Shown: piece after piece, positions 1 to 10,119 of the stretch
How positions within the stretch are numbered: position 1 is the first letter of the stretch
Layout of the letters: each line of letters begins with the position of its first letter
Origin: Hyposmocoma kahamanoa
Lineage: Eukaryota; Arthropoda; Insecta; Lepidoptera; Cosmopterigidae
Reading direction: 5' to 3'
DNA: 64,000 bases
Assembly (NCBI RefSeq): GCF_003589595.1
Contig: NW_020653337.1
Span: 3,277,390 to 3,341,389, forward strand
The notes under the pieces: model-generated
The model's input: only the letters and a program-made list of their open reading frames with translations
Database searches by the model: none
Told to the model about the DNA's origin: nothing
Made by a program: the position numbers and the translations under genes

Positions 1-90
1 AGCTCTGAGTGGCACTGCAATTCGTATGCAGGCGTGTAGCTTACCATCAGGCGCACGACTTATGTGTCCGGTCACGTGATATCGTAAAAA
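1..90 (+). repeat. Repeat A, 3' portion cut by window edge
   Basis: This is the last third of the commonest interspersed repeat here. It starts inside the block reading CTCTGAGTGGCACTGCAA, runs through the CAGGCGCACGACTT block and ends in TCACGTGATATCGTAAAAA. The 5' part lies outside the window. Landmarks of a complete copy, in order, are: GTAGCAGTAGAGCTCCTTGT, TTCTGCCGCCAAGCAGTAAT, GACTTGTCAACTTATGTCTC, GGCACTGCAACTGTTATGGA, GGCGCACGACTTGTTCGTCC, and TCACTTGATATTATAAAAAA. No open frame is conserved between copies, so a non-coding SINE-like unit or a LINE 3' end is inferred. Confidence 0.8.
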
Positions 91-146
91 GCCATCTTTA
101 ATTAAATTACAACGAAAACAAAAGTGATTAAAAAATAAGTAAGTAA

Positions 147-597
147 CGAGTTCTTAGGTTTTCGCGATTGTTACACATAGGAAATGAAACTATTTTTCCG
201 GATTGAAGTTATTTATTATAAATTTTAGTTTTTTAATATATTATAGATTTAAGTTATTTAATATATTTATTTAAGTTTATTCTAATTTCTATTAATAATT
301 AATAATAAATTAAACTTAATAAAAATTCATTCAATAAAACAATTTGTAAAACTTAATGTAGCGTAAATTGGAATGTTTTCTTTGTAAAATTAAAAATAAG
401 GTATTTCATTAATAACTATTGTAACTATAGTGAAAAAATAGGGTGGTTTGTATTAATATTAGACATAACTGGTTGAAGACTGTACCACCTCAGCCAACCG
501 TGACCATGGGAGGTCCCATGGTAAAGGGCCCGAAACGTCGGTTTGTTTGAAAAAACAAATATACGCGATTTAAATCCGGAAAAATAGTTTCATTTCC
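147..597 (+). mobile_element. Foldback retroposon B, copy B1 (long form)
   Basis: The element starts CGAGTTCTTAGGTTTTCGCG and ends GTTTCATTTCC. It is flanked by a perfect 13-bp direct repeat, AATAAGTAAGTAA, at 134-146 and 598-610. Near the 5' end is GGAAATGAAACTATTTTTCC and at the 3' end is its reverse complement, so the unit folds back. A conserved core carrying GACCATGG and CCCGAAACGTCGG lies at 497-545. Compared with copy B3 it carries about 280 bp of extra AT-rich DNA (205-485) between the arm and the core. The long target duplication fits a retroposition-like insertion rather than a classic DNA transposon. A non-autonomous Penelope-like origin is possible but unproven. Confidence 0.75.
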
Positions 598-877
598 AAT
601 AAGTAAGTAAATTTAAAAATTCAAAACTAAAATTAATGAATTCAAGCGTTATATCTTTACATTTCATGCAGTTAATTTCCTATCCTCCCTCAGAATAAAA
701 TTAATAAAATAATTAACACAAACGTAACTTCACTCACAGATAATCACCACCAACAATATGCCCGACATCTGTTTGGTTTCACTTTTACCTCTATATTCTA
801 TAAATTAGTACCAATTCATAAGTTTTTCTCATAAATACTAATCGTATAAGTGACAATACATATCATGACATAATATC

Positions 878-917
878 ACGTTTCTGGGTATGGTGTGGAC
901 AACATACCCAGAAACGT
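878..917. other. Perfect 15-bp hairpin
   Basis: ACGTTTCTGGGTATG at 878-892 is followed by a 10-base loop and its exact reverse complement at 903-917. No gene is adjacent. It is too short for a typical microRNA precursor, and may be the fused ends of a lost inverted-repeat element. Confidence 0.8.
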
Positions 918-1386
918 AGACAATATTTTTTTATCTATACCATCGTATCTATGTTAGAAGCTTGTTTGTATTTTATTGTGATTCAAATAAGAAATGTATT
1001 ATCTATCCATCTAACTTATATAAGTGAACAAATTTAAACTTCATCTTCATTGGAAATGAAAATATTACTTTTTCGGATCGCGAGTATTTGTTTCTTTACA
1101 GGAAGTCTACCGTGGAAGACTATGTGACTGCGTCCGCAACGAAGCTCATACGTACTGTATACATAATATATGTCACTTTCACGACGAAAGTAATGTCGAA
1201 ATTCGATACGAAAGCAGAGTTTAACGTTTCGAAGTAAGAATTTATGTCAAATCACGATATTCGCACGCGTTTCGTGGTATCCCTTGGTCCATACGAAGCT
1301 AAAACGATGACTGTTGCTTCGTATTTCATGTTTCGTGGTAGGCCGGTAGGTCCCATAGTCAGGATTGACAGAGATGGTCATCATCA

Positions 1387-1491
1387 TCAGCTTATCGCAG
1401 TCCACTGCTCGACGTAGGCGTCTCCCAATGAGCGCCATTTCTCCCGATCCTCAGCTACACTACGTGTCCCAAGCCGTGGTCTCCACTTAAG
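1387..1491 (-). mobile_element. RTE-like LINE, C-terminal tail of the reverse-transcriptase ORF
   Basis: On the minus strand the frame reads AEDREKWRSLGDAYVEQWTA and then stops at 1387-1389. The pattern of DR-x-WRSLGEAYVQQWT followed by stop and a TGA-type simple repeat is characteristic of the end of RTE-clade endonuclease/reverse-transcriptase proteins, as I know that family. The TCATCATCA on the plus strand at 1380-1389 is the short tail repeat. Only about 35 codons survive, so this is a dead, 5'-truncated insertion. Confidence 0.7.
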
Positions 1492-1594
1492 AACTCATTT
1501 CTACCGTCAGCTATCGGTTCTTCAACAGATACGGCCAACCTACTGTCATTTCAACTTGCTTATTCTACCACATAAACGGATAGAGACGGTACTG

Positions 1595-1646
1595 GCCCGT
1601 AAAGACACCGAAACTTGGTTTATTTGAAAAAAAAACATACGGGATT
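1595..1646 (+). repeat. Diverged fragment of the B core
   Basis: The stretch resembles the B core from CCCGTAAAG through CCGAAAC-TGGTTT and ATTTGAAAAA, with several substitutions. The element's ends are not recognisable. Confidence 0.5.
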
Positions 1647-2088
1647 TCTGATTTGAAAAAATGCACTCATGGACTTATTTAGAAGTACGCTAAAAAAGAT
1701 TAAATTAGATAACAATCTTCATAGGTAAGAGTCATTGGCCACATATACCAGAACGTTTTATCAAAATTAAAAGACGATCGAAGTCACTCTTTTTTCAAAT
1801 TAAACGTATATTTAAATTAGTATGTTATTTGTGGCCAGTGATTCATATTATGTCTATGAGTATAGTTTACGTGGTGTAGTTTCTGAGTTCTTAGTTCTAA
1901 GTCCTAATTTGAATGTTATTAGTTTAGTATTATCTGGTGACGTCACAAAGTTCGTTAAAAATACCTATGACTCCTGCAACTTGAAGATAAAAGCAACGAA
2001 CATCCCAACTCCGCACAGAAAGCTAATCTCACAAAACTCACACATCAAATTTCATATCTCAGTATCGTATTGTGACAATCTCACTCCC

Positions 2089-2111
2089 GGGCGAGGGGGG
2101 TGTGTGGGGGG
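2089..2111 (+). other. G-rich tract, possible G-quadruplex
   Basis: Runs of three, six and six G separated by short spacers lie in otherwise AT-rich DNA. Splitting the six-base runs gives the four G-tracts an intramolecular quadruplex needs. Function is unknown. Confidence 0.5.
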
Positions 2112-2639
2112 TCGCTGCAAACCGGAGATAAGGCAAGTGCGATGATATGTTGTGAAGCTGTTTGTCGTAGATCTTCGTAGATGACAGTTACTCCTTTTTG
2201 TTTTTATTGTCATTTGGTTTATATTTTTTTATTATCATTTCTATAAAATCGGTTTGTTCATATTATGTTAACAAGTACGTTTTTTTTTTGTGTTATTCCT
2301 CTGCTGAATAGAGACCTCATTTCCTATTTTTCACTTCTCTCCATACCGCCCTCAATAATTTTCGAAACGCATATTCTTATCTTTAACTTGACCGTCCGCC
2401 TCTTTCTCTTTCTATAATCCAAGATCGCGCTCCTGCATTATGGTTCAGAATTGCGAGATTTTCAAGAATTATTAATAACTTCCACACTACCTACTATACA
2501 CAATTTTGAACCGAATAATTTGCGCAGTCTATTCGATTTCCCATTACAAAAAACATTCAAGATTTCCCTTTAAAAGGACAGCCTCTGCGTTACCAAAGTA
2601 CTAAAATAAGTATCTATTAAAATTGCACGACTTGTTTGT

Positions 2640-2800
2640 TCCGTTACTTAAAATCATAAACAAATACCAATTGTACAAAATATCCAAAGCATTAAAATGT
2701 CCAATGTATCAAAATGTACAAAATATCAAAATATCCAAATATCCCAATTATCAAAAGGCCCAAACTATCCTATGTACAAAGCATCAAAACGTCTAACTAT
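2640..2800. repeat. Cryptic tandem repeat, ~10-bp unit
   Basis: Degenerate copies of units such as AAAATATCCA, AAAATGTCCA and AAAATGTACA follow one another. A second small cluster of the same words lies at 3400-3445. This looks like a decayed minisatellite. Confidence 0.6.
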
Positions 2801-3219
2801 TATCAAACAAATGCTACGTCGTTAGATAGTATTTTGAATTTAAATATATAGTTATTATTATGGTCACAGAACTGGTTCAAGAACGTCCATAAATTTGTTA
2901 AGTCATCAAACACAATATTTATGACAATTTTCAATGTCTTAATCTCCAGGTCAGTGGTTTTAAAAACTCTTCCATTCAGATCGTTGTATCGCGTCACACG
3001 CAATTTAGCGCTCCTACCGTCTCGTTATTTTTTATTTTTCTATTACCTACAAAAAAGTCTGTCTACAAACATCACCTGATAATGTTTACCTTTTTTTACC
3101 TGCTGTTTATGGTTAGCCGCCTAACGGACTGACACACGAGCACTGACAGGTGGGTTCGTGTTCTTTTGTTTACTTGATTACGTCACTTATTCTGAACGAC
3201 TGTACCAGACTGGTCTAAT

Positions 3220-3320
3220 AGAGCTCTGAATAGCACTACAACTGCTATGGACAGACGCGTCGTCCAACACCAGGCCAGCGATTTGTTCATCACTTGGTAG
3301 GTATTATAAATAAAACAAAA
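3220..3320 (+). repeat. Repeat A, 3' portion
   Basis: Begins in the GAGCTCTGAATAGCACTACA block and ends CACTTGGTAGGTATTATAAA. The 5' two thirds are absent. Confidence 0.7.
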
Positions 3321-4082
3321 AACTAGTAGTACCCTGTTCGTTCTATAGTTTTGATGGCCAATCAATTATCAGCCCATCTCCAACTAACAATCAACAATAT
3401 CACGTGGTACAAAATATTGGACAAAGTAAATTGTCCAAAATATCCAGAATAAACAGATTTAACATCACGAAAATCTCTTCTTGGCTTTTTAAAGTATAAC
3501 ATCGCCAAGTATCCCCTGTAATTAATTTCTATTAGATACATTATGTAGATTGGGTTGCAAAACAGAACACCAAATTAAATTTGAGATTTATAAAAGTGTG
3601 ACGACATAAACGATTCTCGGAAGTTAACCTTTCCGTTTAAACTTCAACCTGCACTGTTAGGTAATACGTACAAGATGTCGATAAACACGCTAGATTGTCA
3701 TTACAAAGTGTGTAAATAGATTACTACATAGTAATCAGGTGTTTGGCGAGATAAGGCACGTGTGTGCGATGCCTTAAAAGGTTTACTGCGCTTTCGACGA
3801 TCCGCTTACTTAGATATGTATTCTACTATATAACACACACGGCCAACTACAAGGCATGAATGTAAAGGTATATGCAAGAAAAAAGTTATTTTCATAAAAA
3901 TTACTTTTTATATCGCACACCAGTTTCAATAGTGTCACAAATGAAAAAAAATCATATTTTTTTTAATTTTGTTGACGAGTTTGTAAAGTTACGTAATTTT
4001 TTTAAGTTTACGTGATTTGTTAAGTTAGTAGTAAGTTTTTTTTAGTAAAGTGGGAAAATTATGGCAATCTGATGACAATTGG
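3321..4082. other. No gene seen
   Basis: AT-rich sequence with a small block of the 2.7-kb cryptic repeat at 3400-3445. No open frame of note. Confidence 0.6.
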
Positions 4083-4293
4083 TTTGAGCCTCAATTCCAA
4101 AAATTTTTTTTTAAGCCACCAATAATTGTAAGCCCGTTGAAACTTCACCAAGATTATATGTATTGCAATTAATTTAATTTAAATTAAAATAAATTTTGTT
4201 TTAAATTTGAGCCTCAATTATAACAATTTTTTTGAAACCACCAATAATTGTAAGTTCGTTGAAACTCCACCAACATTATATGTATTGCAATTA
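4083..4293 (+). repeat. Two tandem units, ~123-bp period
   Basis: TTTGAGCCTCAATT begins both units (4083 and 4206). Both continue through CCACCAATAATTGTAAG, CGTTGAAACT and ATTATATGTATTGCAATTA. About 35 bp of AT-rich DNA separates the well-matched parts. Confidence 0.85.
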
Positions 4294-4589
4294 TGACAAT
4301 ATTTCGCTGCTTACTAAGAATAGTGGCTTGATCCAAAATTGACCCTTTCTTGACTTAATACTGAGGTTTATTTAGAAAATGCTAAATTTGATTGTATTTG
4401 GGATTCCAAACTTTTCATTGGTTGAATAATACCATAGGAACATTGGGATGGTCTACGATTCGTTAACTCTCAGCTTTTTAAGCCATCTCCTTGATGAATA
4501 AAACTCTTTTGAGGTAGGCCACTTCTAGAAAACCATCGATTTATTATTCTGCCAAAATCTAGTTGCAATAGCAGTAAACAAGTTAATTG

Positions 4590-4690
4590 CTACTTAAACG
4601 AGATAAGAATAAGATATGCATAATAATTTCCACCGTGGTTTCAGTAAGGCAACATCTACACTGCCATTCCACTAAGACTCCACTGAGACT
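4590..4690 (+). repeat. Repeat L, copy 1
   Basis: Shares TTAAACGAGA, AAGATATGCATA-TAATTT and TACACTGCCATTCC-like blocks with 42460-42575, in the same orientation. The family is unidentified; only two copies are seen. Confidence 0.55.
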
Positions 4691-4785
4691 CTAGTAACTG
4701 CCATTGCATATCCTTAGACGTAGCCAATAATTTAAAAATTTTTGTAAAATAATTAATGCAGACTAACAAAGTAATGAACTTGCAT

Positions 4786-5003
4786 TATAATAATAATAAT
4801 AACGCACACACTCAACATAGCCCTGCACTAGGGAAACCCTGTGTCGCAGGTGCCATGGACACACACATAGACAAACACAAATTACACCCAAGCTCACGAG
4901 ATAAATAAATGTAGACCATACAAATATTTCTCCCGGCCCGGGAATCAAACCTGGGATCTTTGCGTGGCAGTCCGGCATGGTAACCGAACGGCCACTGAGG
5001 CAG
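4786..5003 (-). mobile_element. SINE-C, full-length copy
   Basis: tRNA-headed SINE read on the minus strand. The head contains an A box TGGCCG..CGG and a diverged B box (GGTTTGATTCC) followed by CCGGGCCGGGAG. The body reads AATATTTGTATGG and TGTGTCCATGGCACC-like sequence, and the tail is (ATT)n. Pol III transcription from the head and LINE-driven insertion are what is known for such SINEs. There are eight copies in the window. Confidence 0.88.
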
Positions 5004-5137
5004 TTAACTTAAGTTAAGTTAAGTTATAATTATTATTTTAGGTTTTTTTATTGAATCTCACGATGTTTCACCGCCATGAAATTCAATTATTTTTGTAAAA
5101 TTACTTCACTAGTATATAATAATTATTAATACAAAGA

Positions 5138-5240
5138 TTGAACACTCAGAAAAAACTGCTTCGATCCGGCCGGATTCGAACCAACGTCTTCCAGCAAACC
5201 GTACCAGACGCTATGCCAACTAAGCCACGGAACGAACTAG
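5138..5240 (-). mobile_element. tRNA-headed SINE, head portion (SINE-P)
   Basis: The minus strand reads CCGTGGCTTAGTTGGCATAG, then a B box GGTTCGAATCC and CGGCCGGATCGAAGC, followed by TTTTTTCTGAGTGTT. The A and B boxes are in tRNA-like spacing, but no cloverleaf with a proper acceptor stem can be drawn by eye, so this is a SINE head and not a tRNA gene. Confidence 0.7.
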
Positions 5241-5708
5241 CGGACCTTACAAACTTTTCCACGTGCTTGTTGCAGATTTTCGTTTTTAAGGAATCCAGCC
5301 TGATCTTAGGATTTTTTTCTTAAACTTCGATCTTTTTATAAAATTGGTATTAAAAACCTTGGTATAAAAAACCCACGTGTGATCATACGTCAAAAGTGCT
5401 TTAATCACAAGAAACTCATAAAAATTATATATACTACATGAAAGAAATTAGATCTATGTGAAATTTTATAACTTTCGTGCTCAAGCGTAAGAAAGTTATC
5501 CACTAATTTCGTTTGTAGAATTTTTAAAACTCTCTCCTGAAAAGTTGTCATTTTGCAGATGTGAACTTATTAAACCAAGTGTAATTATTTTTGTATTGTG
5601 TAATAGCAATCTTATAAGAGGAAGAACTTTAACAATATTATAAAAATTAAATCATAATAAAATAGCATTTTATCGTATAAACGTAGGTAGTTATTAGTTA
5701 TTTGTTAC

Positions 5709-6389
5709 CATCGAGTATATAACCAGCAATAGAGACATGTCATTTAATTGTTTGAAAACTATTCTGCCAAATCAAACTGCGCTCTTATTGGCCAGCCCGA
5801 ATTCGAAACAATTGACGGGTGTCGTCAATTGTTTCACTTCAAATCGACAAGTTTAACTTGAGCTTTGCTATAATGGACGAGCATTGAAAAATTTTATATT
5901 TAATATTTAATTACCGATGAAATGTGATTCCGTTTGTTTTGTAATTAGATATCGAGTTCTTAGGTTTTCGCGATTGTTACACATTTGAGTCAATCGTGAT
6001 CATGGGACCTGTAAAGGGCCCGAAACGTCGCTTTGTTTGAAAGAACAAATATACGCGATTTAAATCCGGAAATTTTTCCGGATTTAAATCGCTTTTAAGT
6101 TTCATTTCCAATTTGTAATTATATGTTTTGCTGTTATTCCCACTTCAAGGAATGGAACTGCCCCCCATAGTTAGAGATATTGTCTTTATTACAATAAATA
6201 CAGAATATTTTTGGAATATACGGAGACGTTTACACAGGTCAGTTGTTGCTATACTATTTCAGCTTTCTAATTTGCGGAAAGTGCAAACGAGAGGTGATAT
6301 TTAAAAGTGATATAAAGCACATTTGCCTGATGCGTTGCCAGGGATGGATGGTCCTTATTTCGTCTCTATTTCTGGTTATGTACTCGATG
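5709..6389 (+). mobile_element. hAT-type non-autonomous element F1, with B2 nested
   Basis: Terminal inverted repeats begin CATCGAGTATATAACCAG on the left and CATCGAGTACATAACCAG on the reverse complement of the right end, about 28 bp in all. Flanks are TTTGTTAC (5701-5708) and TTTGTTTC (6390-6397), an 8-bp target duplication with one mismatch. The T at position 2 and A at position 7 fit the usual hAT preference. Without the nested B2 (5953-6111) it is about 520 bp, matching F2 at 13903-14411. No transposase frame is present, so it needed an autonomous partner elsewhere. Confidence 0.85.
5953..6111 (+). mobile_element. Foldback retroposon B, copy B2, nested in F1
   Basis: Starts CGAGTTCTTAGGTTTTCGCG and ends GTTTCATTTCC. 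Flanking direct repeats TTTGTAATTAGATAT (5938-5952) and TTTGTAATTATATGT (6112-6126) match at 13 of 15 positions. The inner 5' arm is lost. A near-perfect palindrome of 17-bp arms with a 2-base centre lies at 6056-6091, around TCCGGAAATTTTTCCGGA. Insertion into F1 shows B was active after F. Confidence 0.85.
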
Positions 6390-6397
6390 TTTGTTTC

Positions 6398-7288
6398 TAA
6401 TAATATTATATAATTTAATAATATTATATATTAATATCGTTAAGTTAAATTTTAAAAGCTCCTTTAGCATTTGTTTGCATGAGGTGTTTACCAGTAACTA
6501 GCTTTGCTTTAAATTTAAAAACTACAAATTTGTACCTAGTAAATAAGTCACAATGTAAGCTGTTGGGAAACCAAAAGAAAAAATAAAGAAAAATAAAAAG
6601 AAAATGTATGTTTATCCGTGTTTTCTATTGTTAAACTTTCGAGAGATATTGTTTTGTGTTCACGCCCGCAAAAGTTTACGAAATATTAAATCCCACTGCT
6701 GGGGACGGATTTTCCCGGCAAGAACATGACATGTCATAAAGCATGCCGGGTACAACCTGTTTATTATAAAGTAAACTCTATTACATTCCTGAAATATTAC
6801 TTAAGTCGTAAAAACACCACAGAGATAACTTAATTACTTCGAATAACCACAAAATATGATTTCAAATAACTGTATAGAGTAAATAAAACGTATTTAATGA
6901 TTAATTAGAACGTGTTTACTAGGAATTGGATTATCTCTATCGCTAACCGCAGCTTTGTCATGCTTACTTGTGAAAATTATTTTAGATTGCTTGTACTCAG
7001 TTAAATGTAACATAAATTACTTGTCCGATGTACGGTGAACCACATCTGATGGTATAAAATATGTCAAAACTCTGTGTTGAAAACTATACCTTACGTCATG
7101 AGCAGTTTAAAAAATGAGCCAACTATAATCCAAATCACATAGTATGAGTCCTGTGATATTTCAAATGTTTACATTCCACGCATACAATTTCTAACTATAT
7201 ATCTCACAAAGTTACAATAAGAAATAGTAAATTTGTCATAATGTACCAAAAATAAACAATATTTGTTGCAGTTGCAATTTTAATAAAA
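6398..7288. other. No gene seen
   Basis: AT-rich sequence with no open frame above 60 codons and no repeat family recognised. Confidence 0.6.
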
Positions 7289-7299
7289 AAATACAATAT

Positions 7300-7459
7300 A
7301 GGAAATGAAACTATTTTTCCGGATGTCAACCGTGACCATGGGACCTGTAAAAGGGCCCGAAACGTCGGTTTGTTTGAAAAAACAAATATACGCGATTTAA
7401 ATCCGGAAAAATAGTTTCATTTCCTATGTGTAACAATCGCGAAAACCTAAGAACTCGAT
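7300..7459 (-). mobile_element. Foldback retroposon B, copy B3 (compact, intact ends)
   Basis: Read on the minus strand it starts ATCGAGTTCTTAGG and ends GTTTCATTTCCT. It is flanked by an 11-bp direct repeat AAATACAATAT at 7289-7299 and 7460-7470. The two arms GGAAATGAAACTATTTTTCC are intact and opposed, separated by the CGAAACGTCGG / GACCATGG core. It is the best reference copy of the family here. Confidence 0.87.
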
Positions 7460-7696
7460 AAATACAATATATTAAGTAAAAAGAAAATTAAATGAAAAGA
7501 TAAAAATAAATTACCCCAAATGCTTGAAGCAGTAAACGGAATATTTATTCGTAGAGATTTACACCATAAAGTCGATAAATCGAATCAGTTATCGTGTATC
7601 TCGTGCATACGAGTGCTTACATCTTGTATGCAGGTCGTTTTCTTTTGTTTTGAGCATTGTGTGATGATTTTGAGTAATTCGTGAAATTTTGTCACA

Positions 7697-7985
7697 TTGC
7701 TACTGATCTCATGCTTTGTTGTTGACTTTTTTTTGGTTGTTGTTAATTTTTTTATTTATTGTGTAGTTTTATTGGTGTCTTAATAACATAATAATTGAAT
7801 CCGTTTTATTTTGTTTATTATTTGTTCTTAAATTATTTACTGCAAATCGATTCTTTCTTCGTTACAAATTATTTCGATAAGATATTTAAATCGTTTTTTT
7901 CATTCGATTTTACATTACTACATCTCTAGAAACTTCATATCTCAAACGTCACCGGAATCATGCTACGTGAAATGAACTATAGTAC
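7697..7985 (+). repeat. Repeat G, copy 1
   Basis: An inverted, diverged copy lies at 24622-24916. Shared blocks include ATGCTTTG-TGTTGAC, CTTAATA-ATAATAATTGA, TCGTTACAAATTAT and CATCTCTAGAAACTTCA. No coding capacity or clear termini. Confidence 0.75.
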
Positions 7986-8650
7986 TGTTGCAAAGCAATA
8001 CTGCTATACTCCATATACTACCTCTCTATTTGGAAATATTTAGATTTTTTAATTAACGAAAAGTTATCAAAAAAAAGCAAAAGTGGATCGAGCCCGTAAC
8101 TAAAGAAAACTAATCAACAAACAAAGTAATCGGCAACCAGTCGCAAAGCAAACCGAAAATGGTACATCCCACCTGTCATATCAATTACATCAAAACCTAG
8201 TGCGTACTCTACATGAAGTGGCGACTGTATCGCGCGGTTAATGGCGCGAAAATCGCTGATAACGTGGCCCCCTTGCGCCCCCTTACCTCCCTCCGCCAGG
8301 GGGTCATAGCCGCCCTCTACTATATCAGAAAGTTACCGATCGGAATCAGGGTAATTGTGTGGTAATAGATAATAGAGTTTGTTTCTTCGGGCGCTAAGTT
8401 GCTATCAGTTGGGGTAGGCTCCATTTTGTGATTCGATTTTTAAACCAGTTTTCATCTATACAGCTTTATCAAGTATAAATACCTGTCCACACGATAAACT
8501 GACTGTAACTTACCATATTCATTCTAATAAGGTAATTATTTACTAAGTCCACAGTTCTCAAATAGCACGTTGCACTCCCATATAGATTGAAAACAGTAAC
8601 AAAAGTTTATTTCCAGATTTTTTGTGTTTCTTAGGCCGTTTTTTAACAAT
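7986..8650. other. No gene; GC-rich patch at 8225-8310
   Basis: The patch contains TTAATGGCGCG and CGCTGATAACG, then a C-rich run (CCCCCTTGCGCCCCC) that could form a quadruplex on the minus strand. It stands out from AT-rich surroundings and could be regulatory, but nothing proves it. Confidence 0.35.
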
Positions 8651-8815
8651 AAATTATATTTCGTCGCTTCATTCTCGATATAACATTTAACCAGGTAGTT
8701 TCCTTAACTTGCTAGGCAACACCGCACGGTTTTTAGAGAAAAAAAAATGTTTTGACGTTGACACTCCCTACCAGGCATCAACCGCCATTTTCTATCCTCA
8801 TTCCTTTTTCGTGCG
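8651..8815 (+). repeat. Left arm of a ~150-bp inverted repeat pair (X/E module)
   Basis: The order TTTCGTCGCTTCATTC, ATTTAACCAGGTAGTTTCC, AACTTGCTAGGCAACACCG, TTTTGACGTTGACACTCCC and CAGGCATCAACCGCCAT recurs inverted at about 10715-10870. By eye identity is high apart from small indels. See the finding on the 2.2-kb bounded segment. Confidence 0.8.
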
Positions 8816-9984
8816 CTGCAACAAGCACACCTCCACAGCTCCGTTAAAATGTCAAAGCGAACAAACTTAAAAAAAATTGAATATTATAAAAGTAAACTGA
8901 AATGGAAAATACAGATGCCAAATGTCGTCGGCGTTATAGGACCATAATATCATCGGACGATTCGGACATTGATCAAGATTTTTTCTTACGCTCATAAATA
9001 ATGAAAATAAAAAATGAAAATATTCATTTTTATCATATAGCACTACTTGCTACTTCCGCAATTATAATAAATGTTCGCTTTTATACATCGCAAATGTCAA
9101 TCTAACCTACATTCAATAAAACATCGGGTTAACTGCGAGTTATCCCCGATAACCAAATCGAAATGTGTGGATGAAAATCCGAACAGATATACTAATTCTG
9201 TTTATTATTGAAATGCATATGCAAAATTATTGATAACCAAGCAATTGGCATTCTTGGTTTTCCATATTGACCTTCCCAGCCATCGTTCCTCCAGCTGCAA
9301 AGCCTGTCGGTTTCCGACGTGATATATTTTAACTCAAGCGAATTATTATTAAATCTTATTGCAGGCGGCCTCATCAACTACACACCAGCCTTACCCTTTC
9401 TGCCGTTATCAGCGCGCCCTTCGCCTCCCGCGGAGTCCCACAAGAGGCGATGACTTTACCCTTAACTTCTCTTTCTTAAAATACAATTAGACAATATAAT
9501 GTGTCCCTAAAGCTCTGGTGGGAATTTTGCAATAATAACAGTCTGCTTTATCTGTTTTATAGTCTGAAACAGGCTCAGACGTCCGCATAAAAAGATTACT
9601 TAAGGGCGCATTTAGATTGAAACCCAGCGCACCAAAGTATAGCAATACTTGGAATCCCCAAGTCGTTCTCGCATTAACTTCCTCTTGAAAAACTTACGAA
9701 AAAACATGTTATTTTACTTGCACTTTGTACTGCGTACAAACTGGCATGCATTAAAATGAAAGTTTTACAAATATCAGATATTCCGATTAAAATTGCAATA
9801 CCTGATTTAACCAAACGTCTGCGCCTGGTCGCGTAAAGGCCATATTAAATTTTCCATATTTTAGAGAGATTCAAATATTTGCCTTGTCGCAGTTTTCATA
9901 CATTCTATTTTGGTAACACAAAATAAGACAACTGGACGTCAGGGAACGCTCTAGCTGACACACAGAGCTACCCACAGAGTAGCC
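8816..9984. other. Interior of the inverted-repeat segment; possible conserved non-coding patch
   Basis: Holds a 31-codon frame at about 8902-8997 (+) encoding the acidic stretch SSDDSDIDQDFF, without recognisable homology. At 9212-9245 an octamer-like ATGCATATGCAAAAT and a TTATTGATAA motif sit close together, and a GC-rich block with CCGTTATCAGCGCGCCC lies at 9398-9430. These resemble transcription-factor sites, but short motifs like these arise by chance. Confidence 0.3.
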
Positions 9985-10119
9985 ATGAGTCAGACTGTGA
10001 GCCTATGTGTACTGCAGGTGTTGGATGAGGCGCGGCGGGTGTGGACACAGCAGTTTTCGGCACGCATAGCACGCGGTATGCGTCCACGCCGGCCGCTCGC
10101 GCGGCTGAGGTGCCGATAG
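9985..10119 (+). other. Short GC-rich open frame, 44 codons
   Basis: Starts ATG at 9985, stops TAG at 10117-10119. Its product begins MSQTVSLCVLQVLDEARRVW and ends arginine-rich. It sits in a clearly GC-rich island inside AT-rich DNA and could be a first exon, an internal exon (CTGCAG precedes GTG at about 10017) or chance. No domain is recognised. Confidence 0.2.

Larger units (their letters stand above)
1822..3219. other. No recognisable gene; AT-rich with two simple-sequence patches
   Basis: A 107-codon open frame at 1822-2145 (+) has no recognisable domain and runs into a G-rich tract, so I treat it as chance. The stretch also holds the G-rich tract at 2089-2111 and the cryptic repeat at 2640-2800. 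Nothing else stands out. Confidence 0.6.

Noticed and set aside
497..545. Hammerhead ribozyme in the B core
   Set aside because: CGAAAC is present but CUGANGA is not, and the three-stem fold could not be drawn; kept only as a lead under findings.
1822..2145. 107-codon plus-strand frame
   Set aside because: No recognisable domain or repeat homology; it ends in a low-complexity G-rich tract, and no splice or promoter context supports it.
5160..5236. Functional tRNA gene (also considered at 48560-48640, 52225-52320 and 56783-56850)
   Set aside because: A and B boxes are present but no paired acceptor stem could be drawn and each continues into a SINE body.
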